Positions 31,893 through 41,050 of a stretch of 54,905 bases of DNA are shown piece by piece; position 1 is the stretch's first letter; each line of letters begins with the position of its first letter. Location: assembly GCF_902706605.1 (NCBI RefSeq), contig NZ_CACSLH010000020.1:1-54905 (forward strand), in the 5' to 3' direction. This DNA comes from Enterococcus sp. CSURQ0835 (lineage in GTDB: Bacteria; Bacillota; Bacilli; Lactobacillales; Enterococcaceae). A program made the translations under genes and the position numbers. Under the pieces are notes generated by a model. That model worked only from the letters and a program-made list of their open reading frames with translations, was not told where the DNA came from and searched no databases.

Positions 31893-32606
31893 ATGGAAAC
31901 GACTATCAATGAAGAATTGTTACGGCAAGTGATCCGCGAAGTCTTAAGCGAAATGTCAGTCAAAGATCAACCGATCACCTTCCAAGAAACGATTGCTGAA
32001 AAAACAGCTCCGGCTGAAAGTAGTACTAAAAAATTACCAACGCCGATCCAATCCCTTGCTTGGTTCAAACATGCGGGTGTCGCAAAACCAAGTGCCGCTC
32101 AAGATGAAGTCGTGATCGCAGTAGCACCAGCTTTTGCTGAAGCCATGACCGAAAATTTATTAGGGGTATCCCACAAAGAGATCTTGCGACAAGTTGTTGC
32201 TGGAATCGAAGAAGAGGGACTTCATGCACGGATCATCAAAGTCTATCGAACAGCTGACGTTTCGTTTGTGGGTGCCGAGGCTGATAAACTTTCAGGCTCA
32301 GGTATCTCGATTGGGATTCAATCCAAAGGGACGACGATCATCCATCAAAAAGATTTGGAACCGTTGTCTAATTTAGAACTCTTCCCACAAGCTCCGACGA
32401 TCACGTTAGATACGTATCGAGCGATCGGGAAAAATGCTGCGAAATACGCCAAGGGGGAATCGCCTGATCCGGTACCGACGGTCAATGATCAAATGGCGCG
32501 AGTTGCGTATCAAGCAAAATCAGCTTTGATGCATATTAAAGAAACAAAATACGTTGTGATCGGCAAACCAGCTGAAGAGATCGCATATGACTTTTCAAAA
32601 AATTAG
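31893..32606 (+). CDS. pduD: Propanediol dehydratase medium subunit
   Basis: A 237-residue beta subunit. The N terminus, [16 protein letters not shown], is the amphipathic encapsulation helix that carries the enzyme into the shell. It is followed by a flexible linker and the cobalamin-contact domain with [35 protein letters not shown] and [20 protein letters not shown] chose the ATG at 31893, behind GAAAGGAAGAG; the frame runs open upstream into pduC without a ribosome site. Confidence 0.95.
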   Translation: METTINEELLRQVIREVLSEMSVKDQPITFQETIAEKTAPAESSTKKLPTPIQSLAWFKHAGVAKPSAAQDEVVIAVAPAFAEAMTENLLGVSHKEILRQVVAGIEEEGLHARIIKVYRTADVSFVGAEADKLSGSGISIGIQSKGTTIIHQKDLEPLSNLELFPQAPTITLDTYRAIGKNAAKYAKGESPDPVPTVNDQMARVAYQAKSALMHIKETKYVVIGKPAEEIAYDFSKN

Positions 32607-32621
32607 ACTGGAGGGAAAAAG

Positions 32622-33161
32622 ATGGCTGAATTAGATGAATTGATCCAAAAAATCAAAGCCCAAATGGGTGAGACTGCTTCAACGGATCATGCGAATGAAA
32701 CATTGGCTAAAGCGGAAACACTTAGTCAAACGAAGACACCGCAAAAAGCGATGGAACGCGCTGATTATCCATTGTATGAAAAACATCCGGAACTCGTTTT
32801 GTCCCCTAAAGGAACTGGGATCAACGAGATCACGTTAGATAAAGTTTTATCTGGTGAAGTAGATGGTCAAGATCTGCGGATCACAAGTGAGACATTAAAA
32901 TATCAAGGCGAGATCGCAAAATCAGCAGGTCGAAGTGCCTTGCAGCAAAATTTTGCTCGGGCCGCAGAGCTAACCGCGGTGCCGGATGAACGTCTACTCG
33001 CGATGTATGGTGCCTTACGACCTTATCGTTCTTCAAAAGCAGAATTGTTACAACTAGCAGATGAATTAGAAACCGAATATAATGCGACGATCACCGCTAA
33101 GTTTGTGCGGGAAGCTGCTACCCATTATGAAGCACGGAAAAAATTAAAAGGCGACAATTAA
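32622..33161 (+). CDS. pduE: Propanediol dehydratase small subunit
   Basis: A 179-residue gamma subunit. It has the family core ADYPLYEKHPELVLSPKGTG, LDKVLSGEVDGQDLRITSE and GRSALQQNFARAAELTAVPD, and the tail EAATHYEARKKLKGDN. It completes the PduCDE heterohexamer. The ATG follows GGAGGGAAAAAG, 15 bases after pduD. Confidence 0.95.
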   Translation: MAELDELIQKIKAQMGETASTDHANETLAKAETLSQTKTPQKAMERADYPLYEKHPELVLSPKGTGINEITLDKVLSGEVDGQDLRITSETLKYQGEIAKSAGRSALQQNFARAAELTAVPDERLLAMYGALRPYRSSKAELLQLADELETEYNATITAKFVREAATHYEARKKLKGDN

Positions 33162-33176
33162 TTGGAGGTTGACACG

Positions 33177-35006
33177 ATGACAAAAGTAATCGGTGTTGAT
33201 ATCGGAAATTCCTCCACTGAAGTTGCGCTGGCAGAGGTCAGTCCAACAGGACAAACGCAGTTTATTGCTTCAGCGATCGCGGAAACGACAGGGATCAAAG
33301 GAACCAAGAAAAATTTGATCGGTATCAAAAATGCAATCCAACAATTGCTGAAAAAAGCCCAGCTTACCACCGAAGCGATCGATTTGATTCGGATCAATGA
33401 AGCAACACCAGTCATTGGCGATGTTGCGATGGAGACGATCACCGAAACGATCATTACAGAATCCACGATGATCGGCCATGATCCGAAAACCCCTGGTGGA
33501 GAAGGTCTGGGGATCGGTCAAACGACACTGTTGACAGAACTCGTGAAAAAAGATCCGCGTCAAAAATATATCGTCGTTATCCCAAAAGCGATCGATTTTG
33601 CTGATGCTGCACGCTTGATCAACTTGTATACCGAAGCTGGTTTTCAGATCACCGCGGCGATCTTACAAAACGATGATGGGGTGTTGATCCATAATCGGCT
33701 GAAAAAAAAGATTCCGATCGTTGATGAAGTCGCGTTGATTGATAAAGTGCCGTTGAATATGTTAGCGGCAGTGGAAGTCGCCGGTAAAGGGCAAGTCATT
33801 ACGGAATTATCTAATCCTTATGGGATCGCAACGGTCTTCAACTTGGATTCAGAAGCGACCAAAAATATCGTGCCGGTCTCACGAGCTTTGATCGGGAATC
33901 GTTCCGCTGTAGTGATCAAAACTCCGCAAGGCGATGTCAAAGCGCGGGTCATCCCTGCTGGACATTTAGTGATTGAAGGCGATGGCCGGAAAGAAACAGT
34001 TGGCATCTCAGCTGGCGCAGAAAAAATCATGCAAGTGATCTCCAGTTTCCAAACGATCGACAATGTTTCTGGTGAACCGGGAACTAACATCGGTGGCATG
34101 CTAGAACGAGTGCGCCAAACGATGGCTGATTTGACTGAAAAAGATTTGCGCAACATTTACATCCAAGACTTGCTGGCGATCGATACTTTTGTACCCTTAG
34201 ATGTCAAAGGCGGGTTGGCTGGTGAATTTTCACTAGAGCAAGCTGTCGGGATCGCTTCAATGGTCAAGTCAGATCATTTGCAGATGGCCATGATCGCCTC
34301 TGAGATCAAAAAAGAATTTGGGATCGAAGTCGAGATCGGTGGCGCTGAAGCAGAAGCCGCGATCTTAGGAGCCTTGACGACAGCCGGAACGAGTCGGCCA
34401 CTAGCGATTTTAGATTTAGGTGCGGGTTCGACCGATGCGTCCATCATTGATCCAGCAGGTGCGATCACAGCGATTCATTTAGCAGGTGCCGGGGATATGG
34501 TGACGATGATCATCAATTCTGAATTAGGGTTAGATGATCGCTACTTAGCCGAAGATATCAAAAAATATCCACTGGCAAAAGTGGAAAGTCTCTTTTATCT
34601 TCGTCATGAAGATGGCACGGTCCAATTTTTTGAAGAAGCGTTGCCCGCTAATATTTTTGCTAAAGTCGTGGTCATCACACCGACTGGTTATGTGCCGGTA
34701 CCGGGTGATTTGAGTATCGAAAAGATCAAACACGTCCGGCAAACTGCTAAGCGCCGTGTTTTTGTAACGAATGCGTTGCGGGCATTAGCCCACGTCAGTC
34801 CGACAGGAAATATTCGCGACATTCCTTTTGTCGTGATCGTTGGCGGATCGGCCTTAGATTTTGAAGTGCCGCAACTAGTAACTGATGCGTTATCTCATTA
34901 CGCGTTAGTGGCTGGACGCGGGAATATCCGCGGAGTCGAAGGTCCACGAAATGCGGTAGCGACCGGGTTGATCTTAGCCTATGCCAATGAAGTGAAGGGG
35001 GCGTAA
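33177..35006 (+). CDS. pduG: Diol dehydratase reactivase large subunit
   Basis: A 609-residue ASKHA-fold chaperone that uses ATP to swap damaged cobalamin out of inactivated dehydratase. It starts KVIGVDIGNSSTEVALAEV (phosphate loop). It has TPGGEGLGIGQTTLL, ILDLGAGSTDASIIDPAGAI and VVIVGGSALDFEVPQ. The ATG at 33177 follows TTGGAGGTTGAC and is preferred over the ATG 15 bases upstream, which overlaps the ribosome site. It pairs with PduH immediately downstream. Confidence 0.94.
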   Translation: MTKVIGVDIGNSSTEVALAEVSPTGQTQFIASAIAETTGIKGTKKNLIGIKNAIQQLLKKAQLTTEAIDLIRINEATPVIGDVAMETITETIITESTMIGHDPKTPGGEGLGIGQTTLLTELVKKDPRQKYIVVIPKAIDFADAARLINLYTEAGFQITAAILQNDDGVLIHNRLKKKIPIVDEVALIDKVPLNMLAAVEVAGKGQVITELSNPYGIATVFNLDSEATKNIVPVSRALIGNRSAVVIKTPQGDVKARVIPAGHLVIEGDGRKETVGISAGAEKIMQVISSFQTIDNVSGEPGTNIGGMLERVRQTMADLTEKDLRNIYIQDLLAIDTFVPLDVKGGLAGEFSLEQAVGIASMVKSDHLQMAMIASEIKKEFGIEVEIGGAEAEAAILGALTTAGTSRPLAILDLGAGSTDASIIDPAGAITAIHLAGAGDMVTMIINSELGLDDRYLAEDIKKYPLAKVESLFYLRHEDGTVQFFEEALPANIFAKVVVITPTGYVPVPGDLSIEKIKHVRQTAKRRVFVTNALRALAHVSPTGNIRDIPFVVIVGGSALDFEVPQLVTDALSHYALVAGRGNIRGVEGPRNAVATGLILAYANEVKGA

Positions 35007-35009
35007 GCG

Positions 35010-35345
35010 ATGGTCAAGCGACCCACTATTTATGTAGCTACACTCGCTGAAAAAGCGCCGCTGGCATTGATTTTAGCTGGGATCGAAGAAGAAGAAGTGC
35101 CCTATGAACTAGTGACCACGGAAAAAAAAGATCGAATCGCGGCGGCTTTTGAACTTGCGACTCGCTCGCCGTTAGCCGTTGGGGTGGTGATCGATCAAAC
35201 GCGGGCCGTTTTACATTATAAAAATCTGCCGGCAGAAAAACCGCTGTTTGAGATCCCAAATGAAACGACCGAATTAATGAAATTAGGTGCGAACGCGGCT
35301 CGTCTAGTGAAAGGCATCCCCTTCAAACCGTTGAAGGAGGTGTAA
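35010..35345 (+). CDS. pduH: Diol dehydratase reactivase small subunit
   Basis: A 111-residue protein homologous to the dehydratase beta subunit fold. It has ILAGIEEEEVPYELVTTE, then FELATRSPLAVGVVIDQTR and NAARLVKGIPFKPL. It takes the beta subunit's place during cofactor exchange. Three bases separate it from pduG, so translation is coupled. Confidence 0.92.
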   Translation: MVKRPTIYVATLAEKAPLALILAGIEEEEVPYELVTTEKKDRIAAAFELATRSPLAVGVVIDQTRAVLHYKNLPAEKPLFEIPNETTELMKLGANAARLVKGIPFKPLKEV

Positions 35346-35348
35346 GAA

Positions 35349-35840
35349 GTGGAAGCATTAGGAATTGTGGAAGTTATCGGATTTGCTTGTGCCGTGAATG
35401 TCTCAGACGTGATGGTCAAAACGGCCGATGTTCAACTGATTGGAATCGAACGAGCAAAAGGTTCTGGTTGGTTGTCCGTTAAAGTCGTGGGCGATGTGGG
35501 TGCGGTGAATGCAGCCGTCGAAGCGGGCAGTACGTCAGCTTCAGTTCAGGAAAAATTGATCAGCTCGCTAGTTATCCCGCGTTTAGCAGATGGACTAGCC
35601 GAAGTTTGGTTGAAGCCGGGGCTTGACGCCAGTACGAGCACGGCAGCCGTTAAGACTGTAGCTGAGCCTGGCAAAACTGAATCAGAAAGTCCCAAAGTAG
35701 CTCCTACTCATTCAGACGAAACAACCGCAACCATCAAAGAATCAGAACCAACGAAAAACTCAATTAAGCCAGCTCAAGCTGATAAAGCAAAATCAAAAAC
35801 AAAACGGCAGCCTGGTACAACGAAAAAAAATAAAAAATAA
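35349..35840 (+). CDS. pduK: BMC shell protein PduK with long basic tail
   Basis: A 163-residue protein. The N-terminal BMC domain (1-85) has EALGIVEVIGFACAVNVSDVM and LSVKVVGDVGAVNAAVEAGS. It is followed by a 75-residue Ser/Thr/Glu tail ending in a lysine-rich stretch (KTKRQPGTTKKNKK). Enterobacterial PduK has a C-terminal cysteine-containing extension thought to bind an iron-sulfur cluster; no cysteine is present in this tail. The GTG start follows GGAGGTGTAAGA. Confidence 0.85.
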   Translation: MEALGIVEVIGFACAVNVSDVMVKTADVQLIGIERAKGSGWLSVKVVGDVGAVNAAVEAGSTSASVQEKLISSLVIPRLADGLAEVWLKPGLDASTSTAAVKTVAEPGKTESESPKVAPTHSDETTATIKESEPTKNSIKPAQADKAKSKTKRQPGTTKKNKK

Positions 35841-35855
35841 TCGGAGGAATTACTC

Positions 35856-36131
35856 ATGAACAATGCATTAGGAATGATCGAAACACGCGGTTTAGTTGCC
35901 GCAGTCGAAGCAGCAGATTCAATGGTGAAAGCGGCTAACGTCAGCTTGATCGGAACAGAAAAAATCGGTTCTGGTTTAGTGACGGTCATGGTTCGCGGAG
36001 ATGTTGGCGCAGTCAAAGCTGCCGTTGATGCTGGTGCCAGTGCAGCTGAAAGTGTTGGGGAAGTCTACGCGTCTTACGTGATCCCACGCCCACATACCGA
36101 TGTTGAAGGAATTTTACCAACGAAAAAATAA
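35856..36131 (+). CDS. pduJ: BMC shell hexamer protein PduJ
   Basis: A 91-residue single-BMC-domain protein, close to PduA at 29115 ([42 protein letters not shown], tail [17 protein letters not shown]). It is a main shell tile and can often stand in for PduA. Position in the operon (after pduK) decides the name. The ATG follows TCGGAGGAATTACTC. Confidence 0.93.
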   Translation: MNNALGMIETRGLVAAVEAADSMVKAANVSLIGTEKIGSGLVTVMVRGDVGAVKAAVDAGASAAESVGEVYASYVIPRPHTDVEGILPTKK

Positions 36132-36154
36132 GCTTGTAAGTTAGGATGACAAAC

Positions 36155-36775
36155 ATGAACGAAGAAGAATTGCGACAACTGATTCGTAAAATCATTGCCG
36201 AAGAAAGCAACACGATCCCATTAGGCGTCTCAAATCATCATATTCATTTAACGAAAGAAGATTTTGAAATTTTATTCCCCGGCCAAGAATTGACTGTCAA
36301 AGCACCATTGAAACAACCAGGTCAATTTGCCTCAAATCAAACGGTGACGGTCGTTGGAACTCGTGGTGAGATTGAACGGGTACGGATCTTAGGACCATTT
36401 CGTTCTCATTCACAAGTGGAACTGGCTCGCTCAGAAGCTCGTCGCATCGGAGTGGACGTTCCCATCCGCATGTCAGGTGATCTAGTGGGTACACCAAGTA
36501 TCACCGTCAAAACGGCTGCCGGTCAAATCGAGATCCAAGGTGCGATCGCAGCAAAACGCCACATCCATATGAGTATGGAAGATGCCGCCTTCTTTGGAGT
36601 CAAAAAAGGTGACGCGGTCAAAGTAGCGATCGAATCCGAACAACGAAAAACGATCTACGATGATGTGATCGTCAGACCTGACCCAGCGTTTGTTTTAGAA
36701 ATGCATATCGATACAGATGAAGCGAATGCCGCTAACGTCGCAAAAAATACGGTGGCGCGATTAATCAAAGAATAG
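36155..36775 (+). CDS. pduL: Microcompartment phosphotransacylase PduL
   Basis: A 206-residue zinc-dependent phosphotransacylase, unrelated to Pta/Ptb. The N-terminal helix EEELRQLIRKIIAEE targets it to the shell. Metal ligands lie in VSNHHIHLT and AAKRHIHMS. It also has QVELARSEARRIGVDVPIR and VRPDPAFVLEMHIDTDEANA. It makes propionyl phosphate and regenerates CoA inside the compartment for PduP. I prefer the ATG at 36155 (TTAGGATG ribosome site nine bases before) over the ATG at 36146. Confidence 0.93.
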   Translation: MNEEELRQLIRKIIAEESNTIPLGVSNHHIHLTKEDFEILFPGQELTVKAPLKQPGQFASNQTVTVVGTRGEIERVRILGPFRSHSQVELARSEARRIGVDVPIRMSGDLVGTPSITVKTAAGQIEIQGAIAAKRHIHMSMEDAAFFGVKKGDAVKVAIESEQRKTIYDDVIVRPDPAFVLEMHIDTDEANAANVAKNTVARLIKE

Positions 36776-36788
36776 GAGCGTTTTGATC

Positions 36789-37622
36789 ATGGAACTGACT
36801 CGACACAATCACGTCTTAGCTGATTTTCAAACCTTAGTTGAAAAACAAATCGCCGCGCGTCAAGTGACGCCAACGGAACCCTTGAAAGTCGGAATCGATC
36901 TGGGGACTTCATCGATCGTATTGGCGGTTTTGGATCGTGAGGACCAGCCGCTTTATGGGGCCTTTCAAGAAGCAGATGTCGTGCGAGACGGGATCGTGGT
37001 CAACTACGGCGCTTCTGTTCAAATCGTAAAAAAATTGAAACAGCAAGCTGAAGCGGTTCTCGGTCGAACACTGGAAAGTGCAAGTGGTGCGATCCCGCCT
37101 AAAACTGGTGAGAACAGCGCAAAAGTTGTCGCTAATGTGATTGGCGATGCCGGCTTTTTACCTAGTGAAGTCGTGGATGAGCCGACTGCTGCCGCACGCT
37201 TTTTAAAACTTGAGACGGGCAGTGTGATCGATATCGGCGGTGGGACGACCGGCATCAGTAATTTCAACGCCCACCAGCAAATCTCCGTCTTTGACGAGCC
37301 GACTGGCGGCTATCATATTTCGCTTGTCTTAGCTGGCGCGAAAAAAATTTCGTTAGCTGAAGCGGAGCAATTGAAACGCCAACACGAACGCGAAACGTTT
37401 GGGATCGTGCGGCCGGTAGTTGAAAAAATGGCCAGCATCGCCAAAACGTATGTCGTGGCTGAAAAAACGGAGCCGGTCATTTTAGTCGGTGGCGCCACGA
37501 ACTTCACGGAGTTTGTGCCAACTTTTGAAAAAGTGATGGGCCGCCAAGTGATCCAGCCACAGTTTCCACAATTTGTCACACCGCTAGGGATCGCGACTTT
37601 TGATCAGGTGGTGGAAACATGA
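36789..37622 (+). CDS. eutJ: EutJ-like chaperone
   Basis: A 277-residue ASKHA-fold protein of the EutJ family. It has LKVGIDLGTSSIVLAVLDR (phosphate loop near residue 38), VVDEPTAAARFLKL, SVIDIGGGTTGISNF and VILVGGATNFTEF. EutJ is a presumed chaperone of ethanolamine compartments; pdu operons of lactobacilli also carry a copy. Its client may be the dehydratase. The ATG at 36789 is chosen over a TTG at 36783 for spacing from AGGAG. It overlaps the next gene by four bases. Confidence 0.85.
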   Translation: MELTRHNHVLADFQTLVEKQIAARQVTPTEPLKVGIDLGTSSIVLAVLDREDQPLYGAFQEADVVRDGIVVNYGASVQIVKKLKQQAEAVLGRTLESASGAIPPKTGENSAKVVANVIGDAGFLPSEVVDEPTAAARFLKLETGSVIDIGGGTTGISNFNAHQQISVFDEPTGGYHISLVLAGAKKISLAEAEQLKRQHERETFGIVRPVVEKMASIAKTYVVAEKTEPVILVGGATNFTEFVPTFEKVMGRQVIQPQFPQFVTPLGIATFDQVVET

Positions 37623-38134
37623 CCGAAGCCGAACTGATGGAACTAGTGCTAGCGCGTTTGAAAAAACGTCAAACGCGTCAACTGAATTTAATGTGCCAAG
37701 AAAATTTTGAACTAGTCAAAGCACCAGCTAAAAAAGTTTTTTATGATTATAGTCAGATTACATTGATCCAAGTCCCGGTGAGCTTGTTGTTTGAACTGTA
37801 TCATTTTCAAAAAACACCGTGGGTCGATTGGATCTTGACGGGTATCAGTTATCAAGTTCAATTTACGTTGGATTTAAATGAACAAGTGTTACCCTTTGTT
37901 CCGTTTCAAATGCTGAGGGCTTGGCCGTTAGCGTTTCACATCGCCGGACAGCCTGTCAACGCACTGACCCAAAAAACGATCAGTCGGAAAGCGATCCTAG
38001 CGTTAGCACCGCAGTCTTGGCTCGTAAAAATCAATGCCCAGCAACTGACGGCTGAAGCGCGGGAGCAAATCGAAAAACGTCAGATCAAATTGATAGAAAG
38101 GGTCGATGAGACATGTATATGGGGAAAGTCGTAG
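37619..38134 (+). CDS. pduM: PduM-like microcompartment assembly protein
   Basis: A 171-residue protein that starts with an amphipathic helix (EAELMELVLARLKKRQ) and has the PduM-like middle KVFYDYSQITLIQVPVSLLFEL and a basic C terminus. PduM is needed for proper shell assembly in Salmonella; its biochemical role is unclear. Its position between eutJ and pduN is the usual one. Start overlaps the eutJ stop (ATGA) and its end overlaps pduN by 22 bases. Confidence 0.75.
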   Translation: MTEAELMELVLARLKKRQTRQLNLMCQENFELVKAPAKKVFYDYSQITLIQVPVSLLFELYHFQKTPWVDWILTGISYQVQFTLDLNEQVLPFVPFQMLRAWPLAFHIAGQPVNALTQKTISRKAILALAPQSWLVKINAQQLTAEAREQIEKRQIKLIERVDETCIWGKS

Positions 38135-38382
38135 GATCGATCGAAGCCAGTCAAAAAGATGACTCGCTGGTGGGTCGTAAGTTGATGATCGTCCAACAAG
38201 TCAATAGTGACGGCGCTTCGATTCGCTATGAAGAAGTCGCTGCTGACACAGTCGGAGCTGGAGTCGGAGAGTATGTCTTACTGGTCAAAGGCGCCGGCGC
38301 CCGTAAAACTCAAAAAGAAGCCAATCGGCGAGATGTCGTTGATTGTGCGATCGTTGGGATCATCGACCGTTTCAATAAATGA
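38113..38382 (+). CDS. pduN: BMC vertex pentamer protein PduN
   Basis: An 89-residue EutN/CcmL-family protein that caps the shell vertices. It starts MYMGKVVGSIEASQKDDSL, then GRKLMIVQQV, VGAGVGEYVLLVKGAGAR, and ends DCAIVGIIDRF. Its start lies inside the end of pduM. Confidence 0.93.
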   Translation: MYMGKVVGSIEASQKDDSLVGRKLMIVQQVNSDGASIRYEEVAADTVGAGVGEYVLLVKGAGARKTQKEANRRDVVDCAIVGIIDRFNK

Positions 38383-38404
38383 TCTGTTGAAAAGAGGGGA
38401 AGGC

Positions 38405-38995
38405 ATGGCAATTTACACGAAAACCGGTGACAAAGGAAGCACCAGTTTGTTTGACGGTAAGCGCGTCAAAAAATACTCTGAGCGCGTCGAGACGTATGGC
38501 ACGTTTGATGAGTGCAATGCTGCGATCAGTGTCGCCGAGAAGTTTTGTCAAAAAACAGCTAATCAACAATTATTGATCAAGATCCAATATAAGATGTTTC
38601 AGCTAGCCGGTGAGATCGCGACCGCTGAAAAAAATAAATTTTATGACAAGAGCCAACAGATTTCGACTGAGGATAGTCACGCTTTGGAAAAGGTGATCGA
38701 TGACTATACGAATCGATTACCGAAAGTCACGACTTTCATCTTGCCAGGGACGAGTTTAGCTGGTGCTCATCTTCACTTAGCGCGCACCATTTGCCGGCGT
38801 GGAGAACGTCAGCTCGTTCGCTTAGCAGAAGACCCTGAGATCGGGATTCGGCCGGAGTTGTTGCAATACGTCAATCGATTGTCAGATTTCTTGTATATCC
38901 TCGCGCGTGATGAAGACCACGCGGCAAAAGAAGAACAACAAATCACCGAGATCATTCGACGTTACAAAGAAAAAGCAGGTGAAGCCAATGGATGA
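38405..38995 (+). CDS. pduO: ATP:cob(I)alamin adenosyltransferase PduO
   Basis: A 196-residue adenosyltransferase that makes the coenzyme B12 used by PduCDE. It has the N-terminal ATP motif KTGDKGSTSLFDGKRVKKY, YGTFDECNAAISVAE, the catalytic helix AHLHLARTICRRGERQLVRL and NRLSDFLYILARDEDH. The C-terminal heme-binding-like domain that is fused on in Salmonella PduO is here a separate gene downstream. The ATG at 38405 follows GAGGGGAAGGC; the longer open frame upstream overlaps pduN and is not used. Confidence 0.94.
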   Translation: MAIYTKTGDKGSTSLFDGKRVKKYSERVETYGTFDECNAAISVAEKFCQKTANQQLLIKIQYKMFQLAGEIATAEKNKFYDKSQQISTEDSHALEKVIDDYTNRLPKVTTFILPGTSLAGAHLHLARTICRRGERQLVRLAEDPEIGIRPELLQYVNRLSDFLYILARDEDHAAKEEQQITEIIRRYKEKAGEANG

Positions 38996-39446
38996 GTCAC
39001 TAGTTGAGCGCGCGTTAGCGTATGTCAAAGGTGAGTTGCTGTTTACAAAAACTAATTTGCAACACGCAATCGATATCGCGGAACAAAAAGCGCAATCAAT
39101 CAACGTGCCAGTTACGATCTGTATCAGTGATCAAGCGGGGAATCCGCGGATCTTATACCGCATGGAAAAAGCCAATCTCGTCAGTTTGACCTTAGCACCT
39201 AAAAAAGCCAATTCCGCTTTACTGATGAGAAAGCCGACGAAAGACTTGAACCAAGATACGGTGCCAGGTGGCGAGTTGTATCAAATGGAAACGATGTTAG
39301 ACGGACAGCTGGTGACTTTTGCTGGGGGGATCCCACTAGTGATCGATGACGTGATCATCGGAGCAATCGGTGTCAGCGGCGGATTAGTTTCAGAAGATCA
39401 ATTAATTTGTGAGACAGCGGTGAATGCTTTTTTAGCCGGCTGTTAA
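38988..39446 (+). CDS. HbpS/GlcG-like protein (PduO C-terminal domain as separate gene)
   Basis: A 152-residue protein with the GlcG/HbpS fold: AIDIAEQKAQSINVPVTICI, SDQAGNPRILYRMEKANLVS, QMETMLDGQLVTFAGGIPLV and IIGAIGVSGGLVSEDQ. In Salmonella this domain is fused to the C terminus of PduO and binds heme or corrinoid-like cofactors. It overlaps pduO by eight bases, so the two are made together and probably act on the same cofactor pool. Confidence 0.85.
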   Translation: MDESLVERALAYVKGELLFTKTNLQHAIDIAEQKAQSINVPVTICISDQAGNPRILYRMEKANLVSLTLAPKKANSALLMRKPTKDLNQDTVPGGELYQMETMLDGQLVTFAGGIPLVIDDVIIGAIGVSGGLVSEDQLICETAVNAFLAGC

Positions 39447-39479
39447 CCAAGGTTTAATTACGAAAAAGGAGATTACACA

Positions 39480-40877
39480 ATGGCAACATTAGAAGAGCAA
39501 ATCAGAAAAATTTTAGCAGAAGAGATGGGGAATAAGACGCCAGACGTTTCGAGTCCTTCAAACGGAACGAACGGGATTTTTTCCAATGTGAATGATGCGG
39601 TAGCGGCTGCTAAAAAAGCCCAAGCAACGTATGTCGATTGTTCGATCGAAACAAGAAACAATGTCGTCCAAGCGATCAAAGACGCATTTAGCGATTCATT
39701 AGATTATATCGCCGAAGAAATCGTCAAAGAATCGGGCATGGGCACTAAAGAAGCCAAAGTCATGAAATTAGAAAATGCCTTATACAACACGCCTGGAACG
39801 GAAGATTTAACACCCGAAATTCAAACGGGTGACGGCGGATTAGTCATGTATGAGTATGCACCCTTTGGCGTGATCGGCGCTGTGACACCAAGTACCAATC
39901 CAGTAGAAACCGTGATCGCAAACGCTATTATGATGTTAGCTGGCGGGAATACCGTTTACTTCAGTGTCCATCCCGGAGCAAAAAATATCTCACGCTGGGC
40001 CGTTGAAAAAGCCAACCAAGCGATCAAAGCCGCAACTGGTTTAGAAAATCTCGTTGTTTCAATTGAAAAACCTTCCATTGAAGCTGCTCAAGAAATGATG
40101 CAACATCCAGATATTGCAGCGTTAGTCGTCACCGGTGGTCCTGGGGTTGTGCACCAAGCAATGATCAGCGGGAAAAAAGCCATTGGGGCTGGTGCTGGCA
40201 ATCCGCCGGCCATGGTGGATGCGACCGCTAACGTAGCGCTAGCCGCTCACAATATCGTCGATTCCGCTTCATTTGATAATAACATTTTATGTACTGCCGA
40301 AAAAGAAGTCATCGCAGTCAGCTCGATCAAAGGCGAATTGATTCGATTGATGCAACAAGAAGGCGCCTTTTTAGTGACTGATCCAAAAGATATCGAAACC
40401 CTAACGACGATCACGTTACGCGAAAACGGGACACCTAGTCGGAAGTTTGTCGGCAAAGACGCAACCTTTATTTTAGATGAAGCTCACATCAGTTATACTG
40501 GTTCACCTAAGTTGATCATTTTAGAAGCTGCTAAAGACCATCCATTAGTCGTCAAAGAAATGTTGATGCCAATCGTGCCAATCGTGACTGCTCGTGACTT
40601 TGACGAGATGTTACAGATCGCCGTCGAAGTGGAAGGTAACAATCATCATACTGCGTCGATCCACTCAGAAAATTTACCTCACATCAATCGTGCCGCTCAT
40701 CGGATGAACACCTCGATTTTTGTTGTCAACGGTCCAACGTATTCTGGGACTGGTGTTGGTAATACTGGAGCTTCGGCTTTGACGATTTCAACTCCGACTG
40801 GTGAAGGAACGACTACCGCAAAAACCTTTACGCGTCGTCGTCGTTTGAACTCACCAGAAGGCTTCTCCATCCGTTAA
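39480..40877 (+). CDS. pduP: CoA-acylating propionaldehyde dehydrogenase PduP
   Basis: A 465-residue enzyme. The N-terminal helix LEEQIRKILAEEMGNK plus linker targets it to the shell lumen. The dehydrogenase body has PFGVIGAVTPSTNPVETVI, VVTGGPGVVHQAMISGKKA and the catalytic cysteine in SFDNNILCTAEKEV. It oxidises the aldehyde with CoA and NAD+ to acyl-CoA. The ATG follows AAAAAGGAGATTACAC. It is followed by the structured spacer at 40886-41050. Confidence 0.95.
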   Translation: MATLEEQIRKILAEEMGNKTPDVSSPSNGTNGIFSNVNDAVAAAKKAQATYVDCSIETRNNVVQAIKDAFSDSLDYIAEEIVKESGMGTKEAKVMKLENALYNTPGTEDLTPEIQTGDGGLVMYEYAPFGVIGAVTPSTNPVETVIANAIMMLAGGNTVYFSVHPGAKNISRWAVEKANQAIKAATGLENLVVSIEKPSIEAAQEMMQHPDIAALVVTGGPGVVHQAMISGKKAIGAGAGNPPAMVDATANVALAAHNIVDSASFDNNILCTAEKEVIAVSSIKGELIRLMQQEGAFLVTDPKDIETLTTITLRENGTPSRKFVGKDATFILDEAHISYTGSPKLIILEAAKDHPLVVKEMLMPIVPIVTARDFDEMLQIAVEVEGNNHHTASIHSENLPHINRAAHRMNTSIFVVNGPTYSGTGVGNTGASALTISTPTGEGTTTAKTFTRRRRLNSPEGFSIR

Positions 40878-40885
40878 GACTAATT

Positions 40886-41050
40886 AGAAGGGAAGTTCGT
40901 TTCGTAAAACTCTTGGAACGTCGCTTAAGCGAGCAGCCAAGTCGTGACGCAGTCGTCAAGACGATTGCGTCACTATCTTAGCTCAATCTAGCAACACCGG
41001 ATGTTCGATGGAGTATTTTGAGCTAGTCTGCAGTTTTACGAACTAAAAAG
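40886..41050 (+). ncRNA. Cloverleaf-like structured RNA between pduP and pduQ
   Basis: An 11-bp perfect closing helix (TTCGTAAAACT, 40901-40911, with AGTTTTACGAA, 41032-41042) encloses three further hairpins. Hairpin A is CTTGG/CCAAG with inner TCGC-TTAA-GCGA (40912-40941). Hairpin B is a 13-bp stem with loop CAAG (40944-40973). Hairpin C is TAGCTCAA/TTGAGCTA (40979-41025). An AAGGGAAG Shine-Dalgarno lies just before the closing helix; the pduQ ATG lies eight bases after it, with no other ribosome site. It is not a terminator, since no T run follows. Confidence 0.7.
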
